The notes beneath the pieces are model-generated. The model had not been told where the DNA came from and ran no database searches. It saw only the letters and a list, made by a program, of their open reading frames with translations. From Polyangiaceae bacterium (GTDB lineage: Bacteria > Myxococcota_A > Polyangia > Polyangiales > Polyangiaceae), in assembly GCA_947475525.1 (NCBI GenBank), contig CANJMI010000007.1, forward strand, positions 62,001 through 126,000: a DNA stretch of 64,000 nt, given 5' to 3'. The translations under genes and the position numbers were made by a program. The first letter of the stretch is position 1, and the number at the start of each line of letters is the position of its first letter. Positions 41,283-49,622 of this stretch are shown in pieces.

Positions 41283-42734
41283 TCAGCGGTCGAACTTCGT
41301 GTAGCCGCGCTTCTTGAAAGGTACCTGCGTGGGCTTCGGGACCGCGCTCACAGTGGGGGCCACGTGCGTCGATTCGACGGGGGAGGCCGCGGCATTCGGG
41401 CTGTCATTTGCCGTCGACCCGCTCGAAACGGGGTCCGCCGTCGCCGCTCGCGGAGGCGGGACCAGCTCAGCCGTGTCGATGGCGGGCGTCACACCGGAGC
41501 TCACCTGATCAGTCGCGAAGAAGCGTTGCGCAGCGGAGCCCGCAAGGAGCAGCGCGAGGCCCCCAGCCGCGACGCCCCCGAGAACGACCGCGCGACGGCG
41601 ACGCGACGGCGTAGGAGTGTGCGCCGATGCCGTCAGCGTTCCCGAGTTGTCCGCCGTGAGCACGTGAAGCCTTTCAAGTTCGTCGGCGAACGCGAACGCG
41701 GATTGGGGGCGACGCGCGGGATCCTTTTCGAGGACGCGCATCAACAGATCTTCGAGACCGATCGGAAGACGCAGTTCCGGCGCCACTTCGGTGGGGCGCT
41801 GAGGCGTGGTCTTGATGTGATGAGCCATCACGACGACGGCATCATCATCCGCAAACGGCGGGCGACCGACGAGCATGTGGAAGAGGATCACACCGAGGGC
41901 GTAGAGATCGCTTCGGGCGTCGAGCGTTTTTCCCTGGGCTTGTTCAGGCGACATGTACCGCGGCGTACCGAAAACCGTGCCCGCCTGGGTCTCGAGCACG
42001 TCGACGCGGCCATCGCTCGTCAGCATTTTTGCGATACCAAAATCGAGTACTTTGCTTCTCAGCTGACCTGAGCCAGTTCGCGTGATCAACAGGTTATCCG
42101 GCTTCAAATCGCGGTGAATAATCCCCTTTTCGTGGGCTTCCGTGAGCGACGCGAGTGCGTGTTTCAGAACCGTAAGCGCCTCACCCGGCTCGAGTCGACC
42201 GAGGCGGCTTATCCGTTCCCCGATCGATTCCCCCTCGAGCAGTTCCATCGCCAAGTAGAGCGATCCTGCGAGGGCCGGCGGGTCACCCACGACGGCGGCG
42301 AGTTCACCGAAGTCGAACACGGTCACCGTGTACGGCGACTCGAGCAAACTCATGGCGTGAGCTTCACGCTGAAAACGAATCTTCGCCTGGCTGTCCGAGA
42401 GACGGTCGGAGCGCACGATTTTCAGAGCGACGTCACGCCCCATCGCCTCCTGCCGCGCGCGGTACACGGTGCCCATCGAGCCGGCACCAAGCAGCTCGAG
42501 CACGGCGAATCGACCCGCGATGCACGCTCCGAGAAACGGGTCCCCATCGCTGGCCGCGACTGCGTGGGGGGACACGAGCACGGTGTTCGGATGGCGCGGA
42601 CACCGGACGAGTCTGCCCCCCACCCCGTTATCGCCTCGATGGCGGCAACGGGGGCACATTGACCCGGTGAGGGTCTGCAGCGTCGAATCCGTTTCGCCAA
42701 GCGCCATCGTGAGACGGGCGGCATCGTGGGTCAC
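41283..42734 (-). CDS. Ser/Thr protein kinase with zinc-ribbon N-terminus
   Basis: 483 residues. Residues 26-46 have CPRCRHRG...RCPRH (C27, C30, C45), a zinc-ribbon-like start. The kinase domain follows: glycine loop GAGSMGTVY (83-91), K105, HRDLKPDN (207-214), DFG at 231-233 and GTPRYMSPEQA. A single membrane segment (about residues 378-397) separates it from a Pro/Ser-rich extracytoplasmic tail, ending KKRGYTKFDR. The GTG start overlaps the upstream Cys-rich lipoprotein stop (GTGA). It is the last gene of a three-gene operon, so the outer-side lipoproteins may signal through it. Confidence 0.9.
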   Translation of the reverse strand: MTHDAARLTMALGETDSTLQTLTGSMCPRCRHRGDNGVGGRLVRCPRHPNTVLVSPHAVAASDGDPFLGACIAGRFAVLELLGAGSMGTVYRARQEAMGRDVALKIVRSDRLSDSQAKIRFQREAHAMSLLESPYTVTVFDFGELAAVVGDPPALAGSLYLAMELLEGESIGERISRLGRLEPGEALTVLKHALASLTEAHEKGIIHRDLKPDNLLITRTGSGQLRSKVLDFGIAKMLTSDGRVDVLETQAGTVFGTPRYMSPEQAQGKTLDARSDLYALGVILFHMLVGRPPFADDDAVVVMAHHIKTTPQRPTEVAPELRLPIGLEDLLMRVLEKDPARRPQSAFAFADELERLHVLTADNSGTLTASAHTPTPSRRRRAVVLGGVAAGGLALLLAGSAAQRFFATDQVSSGVTPAIDTAELVPPPRAATADPVSSGSTANDSPNAAASPVESTHVAPTVSAVPKPTQVPFKKRGYTKFDR

Positions 42735-43723
42735 CTACGCACGCACCGCAAGGCCCAAGAGCCCGCAAGCGAGACCAGCCGGCAGGCGAAGCGTCCCGAA
42801 TCGCCACAGCTTGCGTCGTCGCAGCAAAGGTCGGAACAATAACGCTCGCCTCCCTCGCCGGCGCACAACCCCGAGCGGCATTGCTCATCGGCTCCGCACG
42901 CGCTGCCTACCGCACCCAACGCCGCAGCGGACACCACGCGTGAACATGCGCGGATTCCGTTGACCTTCGAGCACGCGAGTTGTGCACCCGGAGTCGGTGC
43001 GACTGAGCCATCGAGCGCCGAGCACTCTCTCGACGAGCAGCAGGCTGCGGCGCATAGCCGCTCGCTGCCGACCATGACCGTGCAGGCGCCCGAACGACAG
43101 TCGTCATCGCCCGCGCACGGCCCGCCGCTGGACGAGTCCGCAGCCGCGGGGGAGCACGTCCACGTGAGAGTCGACGCAAGTGGCGTTAGCGCAACGCGAC
43201 ACACGGTGCCGAGCCCGACGCAGTCCTCGTCGCGGGCGCAAACATCGGTGCAGCGCGCTTCGTGGCAGAGGCCGCTTCGGCACTCCCCGCTCGTCAAACA
43301 CGCGGCGCCCGAAGGCCCCTTTCCCGGAGGGGCTCGCGGCGGAAGCTCACTCGCCGGCCAACAAACCGACGCGGCAGCGAGGTCGAGGGGACGGCACACG
43401 AGCCCTTCGGACGGCGCAAGGCAGTCTTCCGAAGATCGACACGGTAAGAGACAGCGCTTGCCGCCACCGGGGTCAAAACTCGAGGTGTCCGTACAGCTCG
43501 CCGGCGCGCGGCACTCCGAGTCGTGCGCACACTGCGCGCCGGGTGGTACGCCGACTGCGTTGCACGCGCCTGCGACACACGTCTCGCCGAGCGGACACGT
43601 CGGAGCACCGAAGGCATCCTCCGCGGCGCAGTGGATGACGGCGAGTTGGTCGCCGAGAAGCGCGCTGCATGACGCAGCGAACGCCAGCAACACGACGAGC
43701 GCGCGTGCACGAAAGACCATCAC
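42731..43723 (-). CDS. Cys-rich repeat lipoprotein
   Basis: 330 residues. The signal ends LLAFAASC (lipid Cys). The mature part has more than 30 cysteines arranged in about six repeats of the type CxxDxxCxSGxC: GAQCAHDSECRAPASC, GAACLTSGECRSGLC, GGPCAGDDDCRSGAC, GSACGADEQCRSGLC. These look like small disulfide knots seen on myxobacterial surface proteins. It can start at GTG 43723 (GTGA overlap) or ATG 43720. It is coupled upstream to a TPR protein and downstream to a kinase. Confidence 0.8.
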   Translation of the reverse strand: MMVFRARALVVLLAFAASCSALLGDQLAVIHCAAEDAFGAPTCPLGETCVAGACNAVGVPPGAQCAHDSECRAPASCTDTSSFDPGGGKRCLLPCRSSEDCLAPSEGLVCRPLDLAAASVCWPASELPPRAPPGKGPSGAACLTSGECRSGLCHEARCTDVCARDEDCVGLGTVCRVALTPLASTLTWTCSPAAADSSSGGPCAGDDDCRSGACTVMVGSERLCAAACCSSRECSALDGSVAPTPGAQLACSKVNGIRACSRVVSAAALGAVGSACGADEQCRSGLCAGEGGERYCSDLCCDDASCGDSGRFACRLVSLAGSWALRCVRR

Positions 43724-44574
43724 TGAAACCGCCAGGTGAACGCAGCCGAGGTCGGCCCCACGTCGATCGACAACGCCGCTCCGCGCCGAGCGGGCACCCT
43801 CGATGCGAGCGCGCGAGGACCGGAAACCAAGGCCGGCTCCTCGACTTCAGCTACGAAAATTCCAATCGAGATCGCGGCGACGGCCGAGACGGCGGCGAGC
43901 CCGAGGGTCACTTCGGCGGCGAGCGCGCTCACCTCTGCCCGTGAAGCCGCCGCCTGCAATTGTTCGATCGTCACGCCGTCGCCCGTGGTCGCAACGGCGC
44001 CCGGTGCCGTTCGCAGGGCATAGCCTGCGAGCACGCCTCCAACCACGCCGAGTGACAGCGCGGTACCCGCACTGACCCACATCCACGGACGCAACGGATG
44101 CGGACCGCGAGGCATAGGAGGAGGGGCGATAGGTCGCGCAGGAACCAGCGATTTTGCTAGCGATGTCTCTCGTTCACTTGCAACTTGCGCGCCCTCGACA
44201 CGCTTCACCATGGCCTGAAGGCGATCCCGCTCGGCAGGGTTGCTCTCGAGCTCGAGCGCACGGCGATACATCACGAGTGCCGGCTCGAACTCACCGAGCA
44301 GCTCATGAATTTTTCCGAGGTTGAAGTAGAGCTGGCCGCCATTGGGATCGCTCGTCACGGCCTCGTCGAGCCGCACGATGGCGTCCCGATAACGGCCCTC
44401 GGCATACAGGCGTTGGGCATCATCGTGGAGGTCGAGCGCGCGTACGCAGCGCGGATTGCGAACATCGTTCGAGCAGTTCGGCCCGTCCGCCTCGGCCACG
44501 CCAACGTGGCACGTCGCACCGAACAAAACTGCCACGGAGAGGCAGGTCGATACGCGCGTTTTTCCGAGCCTCAT
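43720..44574 (-). CDS. TPR protein with signal peptide and membrane segments
   Basis: About 284 residues from ATG 44574, which opens a signal-like segment (RVSTCLSVAVLFGATCHV); ATG 44589 is also possible. A Cys pair NCSNDVRNPRC follows, then two TPR units (ALDLHDDAQRLYAEGRYRDA, GQLYFNLGKIHELLGEFEPA). After a Pro-rich linker there are two hydrophobic segments (VSAGTALSLGVVGGVLAGYA and LAAVSAVAAISIGIFVA). The reading frame upstream to 44820 is opposite a possible small gene and has no clear features. It is the first gene of a coupled operon with the Cys-rich lipoprotein and the kinase. Confidence 0.7.
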   Translation of the reverse strand: MRLGKTRVSTCLSVAVLFGATCHVGVAEADGPNCSNDVRNPRCVRALDLHDDAQRLYAEGRYRDAIVRLDEAVTSDPNGGQLYFNLGKIHELLGEFEPALVMYRRALELESNPAERDRLQAMVKRVEGAQVASERETSLAKSLVPARPIAPPPMPRGPHPLRPWMWVSAGTALSLGVVGGVLAGYALRTAPGAVATTGDGVTIEQLQAAASRAEVSALAAEVTLGLAAVSAVAAISIGIFVAEVEEPALVSGPRALASRVPARRGAALSIDVGPTSAAFTWRFQ

Positions 44575-44930
44575 AGCGGCGGCGAGCATATCCTTTTTTT
44601 CGCTCGCAGCCACACCGCGCACGCTAGCTTCGAGCTGTAAGCCACGACCCTGACCGACATCGAGTCCTCGAGAGGAACCCGAACACGCTGCGGCGGCAGC
44701 CTCGTGCGTGCGCTGCGCTCCGCATTCAAGGAGACGATCGCCGCCCTCCACGTGCAGACCGATGCCTTCCCGATGTTCCTTCTCATGCGAGGCGAACTGG
44801 CGCCGCTCGACGTTATCCACGGCCGAGCATAGGACGACGACGTCGCGACCAACATCGGCCCCGTGCGTGGTGAGTTTATTCGGAGAACGTACCGCTGCAG
44901 GGTTTCATCGATTGTGGCATCTTGCGCCGC
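44575..44930. other. 356-base divergent region upstream of trpS
   Basis: The region sits between the TPR gene and trpS. It holds the possible small gene described separately (44704-44832) and the promoters of both flanking genes, which I could not place with confidence. No T-box or attenuator hairpin with Trp codons was seen. Confidence 0.5.
44704..44832 (+). CDS. Possible small gene, unknown
   Basis: A 42-residue frame from GTG to TAG, reading VRALRSAFKETIAALHVQTD and then AFPMFLLMRGELAPLDVIHG followed by RA. Codon third positions are GC-rich as in real genes here. The same frame runs 18 codons further upstream to a stop at 44638, without a usual start except CTG. No Shine-Dalgarno sequence is visible. 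It could be a short peptide, or the remnant of a larger protein. Confidence 0.25.
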   Translation: MRALRSAFKETIAALHVQTDAFPMFLLMRGELAPLDVIHGRA

Positions 44931-45926
44931 ATGAGCACGCGCGTTCTGTCGGGAATTCAGCCCTCGGGCGTCAAGCACCTCGGCAACTATTTCGGCGCGA
45001 TTCGCCAGCACATCGAGCTTCAGGAACGGTTTGCCGGCGAGTGTTTCTACTTCATCGCGGACTACCACGCGCTGACCACCCTTCAAGACGCGCAAGCGCT
45101 CCGTGCCAGCGTGCACGAGCTCGCAGTGACGTACCTCGCGCTGGGGCTCGACCCAGAGAAAGCATTGCTCTTTCGGCAAAGCGACGTCCCCGAAGTGACC
45201 GAGCTCGCGTGGCTCCTCGCGACGGTGACGGGCATGGGTCTCCTCGAGCGCGCGCACAGCTACAAGGACAAGGTCGGCCGCGGACTCACAGCGTCGGTGG
45301 GACTGTTCACGTACCCGGTGCTGATGGCCGCGGACATTCTCATCTACGACGCAGCGCTGGTTCCGGTCGGTAAAGACCAAATTCAACATGTCGAGATGAC
45401 GCAAGACATGGCGACGCATTTCAACCAAAACTACGGCCAAGGCGTTGAGCTGCTGCACCGGCCCGAATTTCGATTGTCAGAAGCGCCCTACGTGACCGGC
45501 ACCGACGGCCAAAAAATGAGCACGAGCTACGGCAACACACTGCCGCTCTTCGAATCGGGCAAGAAGCTGAAGAAGCTCGTCGGCGGCATCGTCACCGACT
45601 CCACCGAGCTCGGGCAGCCTCTCACCCCGGAGCGCTGCAACGTGTTCGCGCTCTTGCGCCTGTTCGCGCCGGCCGACGATCTCGACCGCATCGACGCGTA
45701 CTACCGCTCCGGACTCCGAGACGGCGAGCCCTTCGGCTACGGCCACGCAAAGCTCCTACTCGCCGAGTACATCGAACACCATTTCTCTGGCGCGCGCGTG
45801 CGGCGCGAAGAGCTCCAAGCGCACCCGGAGCGCGTCGAAGACGTGTTGCGTACATCGGCCCTACGCGCCCGAGCGACTGCCCGAGCGACCCTCGACCGAT
45901 GCAAGCGCGCATGCGGATTGTTATGA
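44931..45926 (+). CDS. trpS: Tryptophanyl-tRNA synthetase
   Basis: 331 residues. Class I synthetase that charges tRNA-Trp. The HIGH-like signature is PSGVKHLGNY (11-20) and the KMSKS loop is KMSTS (195-199). GKDQIQHVEMTQDMA and AADILIYDAALVPVG are standard active-site segments. ATG 44931 gives the family N-terminus; a TTG three codons earlier is in frame. A 26-bp duplication spans the stop codon. It converges on the PPC-domain gene. Confidence 0.96.
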   Translation: MSTRVLSGIQPSGVKHLGNYFGAIRQHIELQERFAGECFYFIADYHALTTLQDAQALRASVHELAVTYLALGLDPEKALLFRQSDVPEVTELAWLLATVTGMGLLERAHSYKDKVGRGLTASVGLFTYPVLMAADILIYDAALVPVGKDQIQHVEMTQDMATHFNQNYGQGVELLHRPEFRLSEAPYVTGTDGQKMSTSYGNTLPLFESGKKLKKLVGGIVTDSTELGQPLTPERCNVFALLRLFAPADDLDRIDAYYRSGLRDGEPFGYGHAKLLLAEYIEHHFSGARVRREELQAHPERVEDVLRTSALRARATARATLDRCKRACGLL

Positions 45927-45971
45927 GCGGCGCGATTCGCTCGAGGTTATGAGCGGCGCGATTCTATCGAG
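45920..45971. repeat. 26-bp tandem duplication spanning the trpS stop codon
   Basis: GTTATGAGCGGCGCGATTCG plus CTCGAG (45920-45945) is followed by a copy that differs at two bases (45946-45971). The first copy contains the trpS stop TGA. It is a recent slippage event with no obvious effect on the protein. Confidence 0.9.
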
Positions 45972-45977
45972 GTGAGG

Positions 45978-46745
45978 TCAGCGTCGGCGCTTGGGCCCGA
46001 TGACGCGAAAGACCCTCGTCCCAGCGGCGTCTTCGGTCGGTGCCGCAACTTCCAACGTGTCGAGGCGCAGCACGCAAACGCGTCCGCTCGGGATCCGCAC
46101 GCGCATGCCCCCCGACTCGTCGTCACCGACGACTTCACCACGCCCGAGCTGTGGATGATCGAGCCAATCTCCCGCGGCCACCTCCATCCAATACTCGTCT
46201 TCGATAGGGGCGAGACTCGCGTCGACGCGACCGAGCGGAACGACGACGGGGGCCACGCCGAAGACCGTCGAGGGAACTCCCGGCGAGGACGGGCGTGCGC
46301 CCGGCATGTCCGCATTGGCCTTACGCGAACGAAACTCCATTACCGGAGAGGCCGCCGCTTTCGGGACGGCGCGCGCACCTACGGAAGACGCTGCGGAAGG
46401 CAGCAGCGCCGCCTCGACGACGAGCAAAAGCGGCCCCGTCAGCGCAGCCACGACGCGTCCGCTATGCACCCGGCCGCCGACCAACACTTGGACATGGAGC
46501 CGCGCGATGGCGCGCTGTTCGGGGCGGACGATGTGCCCGCTCATCGACACGAGCTCGGCCCGTTCGAGCGAGAGCACTTCGGAGCCAACCTCGAGCTCAA
46601 CGAGGTCCAGCGAGCCTGTCCCGCTAACGAACGCCTCGCGCCACCCGGCCGCATTCGCAAGTCCTTCGAGAGCTGCGAGCAGATCCTCGCCGGGGTCGCT
46701 CCGAACCATCCCTCGCGCGATCGCGCTCTCGTCGATGACCTGCAC
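45978..46745 (-). CDS. PPC-domain (DUF296-like) protein with C-terminal KFG-type module
   Basis: 255 residues. The N-terminal half looks like a PPC/DUF296 domain: GEDLLAALEGLANAAGWREA, FVSGTGSLDLVELEV, and RAIARLHVQVLVGGRVHSGR, the pattern of a trimeric metal-binding fold often attached to AT-hook proteins. After a linker, GDWLDHPQLGRGEVVGDD and VRIPSGRVCVLRLD resemble the small beta-barrel also seen in the protein at 2637. The C-terminus is basic (GPKRRR). It may bind nucleic acid or act as a small-molecule sensor; both are inference. It converges on trpS. Confidence 0.7.
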   Translation of the reverse strand: MQVIDESAIARGMVRSDPGEDLLAALEGLANAAGWREAFVSGTGSLDLVELEVGSEVLSLERAELVSMSGHIVRPEQRAIARLHVQVLVGGRVHSGRVVAALTGPLLLVVEAALLPSAASSVGARAVPKAAASPVMEFRSRKANADMPGARPSSPGVPSTVFGVAPVVVPLGRVDASLAPIEDEYWMEVAAGDWLDHPQLGRGEVVGDDESGGMRVRIPSGRVCVLRLDTLEVAAPTEDAAGTRVFRVIGPKRRR

Positions 46746-46856
46746 TGGCGGCGATAGGTATCACAGTCGCAACGCTCCCGAGCGGCTCGTTATCGCTTGA
46801 CCCCCGGAGCCCCTTGGCGCTACTTCTGCGTCGGTCGACGTCAAAAGTCTCCCCGC

Positions 46857-46940
46857 GCGAAGATGGCGGAATCGGTAGACGCGCTGGTTTCAGGTGCCAG
46901 TGGCTTTACGGCTGTGGGGGTTCGAGTCCCCCTCTTCGCA
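46857..46940 (+). tRNA. tRNA-Leu (anticodon CAG)
   Basis: Long-variable-arm tRNA. Acceptor GCGAAGA pairs with TCTTCGC and is followed by A; D-arm GGCGGAATCGGTAGACGC; anticodon stem CTGGT/GCCAG with loop TTCAGGT (anticodon CAG); variable arm TGGCTTTACGGCTG; T-arm GGGGGTTCGAGTCCCCC. CCA is not encoded. A run of seven Ts follows. Confidence 0.97.
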
Positions 46941-46950
46941 CTCTTTTTTT
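46941..46950 (+). terminator. T-run after tRNA-Leu
   Basis: CTCTTTTTTT follows the tRNA directly, with no separate hairpin; the acceptor stem may serve as the upstream helix. Confidence 0.4.
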
Positions 46951-46958
46951 GACGCGTC

Positions 46959-47023
46959 GGCTGACGGGTGTCGTGCATAACGGCAGCCGCCAGCCGTGCT
47001 GTTGGGGCTGACGGCTGTCGTGC
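46959..47023. repeat. Direct repeats and hairpin in the pyrC leader
   Basis: GGCTGACGGGTGTCGTGC (46959-46976) and GGCTGACGGCTGTCGTGC (47006-47023) differ at one base. Between them CAGCCGT (46991-46997) and ACGGCTG (47011-47017) form a perfect 7-bp stem. This could be an RNA structure in the pyrC leader, or simply a repeat. No U-run follows the stem. Confidence 0.6.
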
Positions 47024-47112
47024 TGTTGGACGCCGCGCCCGGTGGTCCAGTTGCCTCATCGGATGCGTGCGTTGGGACGCTCGCGGTGCTAACAGCCGCC
47101 CGGCAGGAAGCG

Positions 47113-48480
47113 ATGGGCGAGCGGATGACCGAATCGATTGGCGGCGTGCCAAAACACCCCGACTTTGTCGTGATCACGGGTGCGCGTGCCGTCGATCCCT
47201 CCGTCGGCCTCGACGCGGTGGTGGACGTCGTGATCGAAAAGGGGCGGATCACGCGCATCGGCCCGAATGCCGCGTCGCCGGAGCAGCTTCGGTCGGAGCG
47301 TGGCCACGTGATCGACGGCACCGACCGCTGGCTTCTGCCCGCATTCGTCGACTTACACGCCCACTTTCGGGAGCCCGGACACGAGTACAAAGAGGACATC
47401 GCGAGCGGTCTCCGCGCGGCGGCGGCTGGCGGATTTGCTCACGTGTGCTGCATGGCCAATACGCGGCCGATCAACGACACGCGTGCGGTGACGGAAATGA
47501 TGGTGGCGCGCTCGCGCGAGCACGGCGGGGCGCAACTTCACCCGATCGGCGCCATCACCAAAGGACAACGCGGCGAAGAATTGACGGAAATGGCCGACCT
47601 GCGGGATGCGGGCGCGGTCGGCGTCAGCGACGACGGCGTGTGCGTGATGTCGAGCGTGGTGATGCGGCGCGCTCTCGAATACGCGCGCACCTTCGACATG
47701 CCTGTGATTCAGCACTGCGAAGATCACGGCCTCACCGCCGGCGCGCAAATGCACGAGGGCGCCGTGGCGACAAAGCTCGGCCTACGCGGCTGGCCCCGCG
47801 TCGCCGAGGACATCATCGTCGCTCGCGATCTCCTGCTCGCCGAAGCGACGGGGGCGCGGTACCACATCGCGCACGTGTCTACCGAAGGCGCGGTGCGACT
47901 CATTCGAGAAGCGAAATCACGAGGGATCCGCGTCACAGCCGAAGTGACTCCGCATCATCTGATGCTCACCGACGAGTCGGTCATCGGTTACCGCACGTAC
48001 TGCAAGGTCAACCCACCGCTCCGAGAGGCGCGCGACATCGAAGCGCTCCGGGCCGCCCTCGCAGACGGGACCATCGACGCCATCGCAACCGACCACGCGC
48101 CGCACTCCCCGCTCGAGAAAGACTGCGAGATGGAGAGTGCATCGCCAGGCATGATCGGCCTCGAGCTCGTCGTCCCGGTCCTCCTCGAGCTCGTCACGAA
48201 CGGTACGCTCTCGCTCGCGCGCTTCGTCGATGCGCTCACCCGCTCGCCAGCGTCGATAGTCTCGCTCGAGCCTCCACGACTCGCCGAAGGTGCGCGCGCC
48301 GAGCTCACCCTTATCGACCCCGACGTCGAACACGTCGTCACCGCGGCGTCGCTGCGAAGCAAGAGCAAGAACACGCCGTTCGCGGACCACTCCTATCGAG
48401 GGCGCGTCGAGCTCACTCTCCTGGGCGACGTGTTCGCCTTCGCGAGCGCGACAGCTTTCACCAAAAGAGGCACACGATGA
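47113..48480 (+). CDS. pyrC: Dihydroorotase (class I)
   Basis: 455 residues. Cyclises carbamoyl aspartate in pyrimidine synthesis. Metal ligands include DLHAHFREPG (H82, H84), and further conserved segments are HVSTEGAVRLIREAKSRG, TPHHLMLTDE and TDHAPHS. ATG 47113 has AGGA five bases upstream; the ORF extends further up but without family similarity. Its stop overlaps the carA start (ATGA). It is the first gene of pyrC-carA-rimO. Confidence 0.94.
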   Translation: MGERMTESIGGVPKHPDFVVITGARAVDPSVGLDAVVDVVIEKGRITRIGPNAASPEQLRSERGHVIDGTDRWLLPAFVDLHAHFREPGHEYKEDIASGLRAAAAGGFAHVCCMANTRPINDTRAVTEMMVARSREHGGAQLHPIGAITKGQRGEELTEMADLRDAGAVGVSDDGVCVMSSVVMRRALEYARTFDMPVIQHCEDHGLTAGAQMHEGAVATKLGLRGWPRVAEDIIVARDLLLAEATGARYHIAHVSTEGAVRLIREAKSRGIRVTAEVTPHHLMLTDESVIGYRTYCKVNPPLREARDIEALRAALADGTIDAIATDHAPHSPLEKDCEMESASPGMIGLELVVPVLLELVTNGTLSLARFVDALTRSPASIVSLEPPRLAEGARAELTLIDPDVEHVVTAASLRSKSKNTPFADHSYRGRVELTLLGDVFAFASATAFTKRGTR

Positions 48481-49622
48481 CTCGAGCCTGGCTCTGCTTT
48501 GCCGACGGCACGCGCTACGAAGGGGTTTCGTACGGCGCTTCTGGAACGGCGCTCGGCGAGGCCGTATTCACGACGGGCCTCACCGGCTACCAAGAGGTCC
48601 TCACCGATCCGTCGTACTGCGGCCAGCTCGTCACGATGACGGCGACGCAGATTGGCAACACCGGCTGCAACGCAGAAGACGCCGAGAGCACCGATGGCTT
48701 GCCCAAGGTGGCCGGATTCATCGTCCGCGACGCGAGCGCGGTGGCCGCCAATTGGCGTGCAACCGAGACGCTAGGCGCTTACTTGACGCGTCATGGGGTG
48801 GTCGCGATTGCAGGCGTCGACACGCGCGAGATCACGCGGCACATCCGCCACACGGGCGCACAAAATGCTGCGATCGGAACCGGCAACGCCGACGAGCTCG
48901 TCGATCGCGCTCGCGCGGCACCGAGCATGGAGGGAGCGGACCTCGTCGGGCGGGTCACACCGAGCGCGCCGTACACATGGACGGAGTCGAGCCGCGAATG
49001 GCTCGCGCTGCATGGGGTGCCCGGAGCGCCGCCTCGCGAAGCTATCCCGGAGCGCCATGTCGTCGTGATCGACCTCGGCATCAAGCGCAACATCCTACGC
49101 AGCCTCGTTGACTATGGCTGCCGAGTCACCGCCGTCCCCGCCACGACGACCGCGAGCGAGATCCTCGCCCTCGACCCCGACGGGATCTTCATCTCGAACG
49201 GCCCGGGCGATCCCGCCGCCGTCACCGCGACCATCGCCACGCTCCGCGAGCTGCTGGGCAAGCGTCCGACCTTCGGCATCTGTCTCGGCCACCAGTTGCT
49301 CGCTCTCGCGGCCGGCGCGCGCACCTTCAAGCTGAAGTTCGGGCATCGCGGGACGAACCAACCCGTGCGTGACCTCGCCACCGGCCGCGTTGAAATTACC
49401 ACGCAAAATCACGGTTTTTGCGTCGATCTCGAGTCACTCGGCGGCCGAGCCCGCTCGACCCACGTTCACTTGAACGACGGCACGAGCGAGGGCCTGGTGA
49501 TCGACGACGCCGACGCCTTTAGCGTACAGTACCACCCTGAGTCCGCGGCCGGTCCGCACGACTCTCTCTACCTCTTTCAGCGGTTCGTCGAGCGCATCGA
49601 CAAGCAACGAGGTTTCGCGTGA
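48477..49622 (+). CDS. carA: Carbamoyl-phosphate synthase small subunit
   Basis: 381 residues. Glutamine amidotransferase subunit that feeds ammonia to CarB. The class I triad is C269 (FGICLGHQLLA), H353 and E355 (YHPESAAGPHD). N-terminal CarA domain: TGYQEVLTDPSYCGQLVTMT and GVDTREITRHIR. Coupled to pyrC upstream (ATGA) and to rimO downstream (GTGA). carB is not in this window, so the enzyme's partner lies elsewhere. Confidence 0.96.
   Translation: MTRAWLCFADGTRYEGVSYGASGTALGEAVFTTGLTGYQEVLTDPSYCGQLVTMTATQIGNTGCNAEDAESTDGLPKVAGFIVRDASAVAANWRATETLGAYLTRHGVVAIAGVDTREITRHIRHTGAQNAAIGTGNADELVDRARAAPSMEGADLVGRVTPSAPYTWTESSREWLALHGVPGAPPREAIPERHVVVIDLGIKRNILRSLVDYGCRVTAVPATTTASEILALDPDGIFISNGPGDPAAVTATIATLRELLGKRPTFGICLGHQLLALAAGARTFKLKFGHRGTNQPVRDLATGRVEITTQNHGFCVDLESLGGRARSTHVHLNDGTSEGLVIDDADAFSVQYHPESAAGPHDSLYLFQRFVERIDKQRGFA

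Noticed and set aside
46968-47112. Upstream extension of the dihydroorotase and carA frames
   Set aside because: No family similarity before ATG 47113; this stretch is the leader with repeats and a hairpin.
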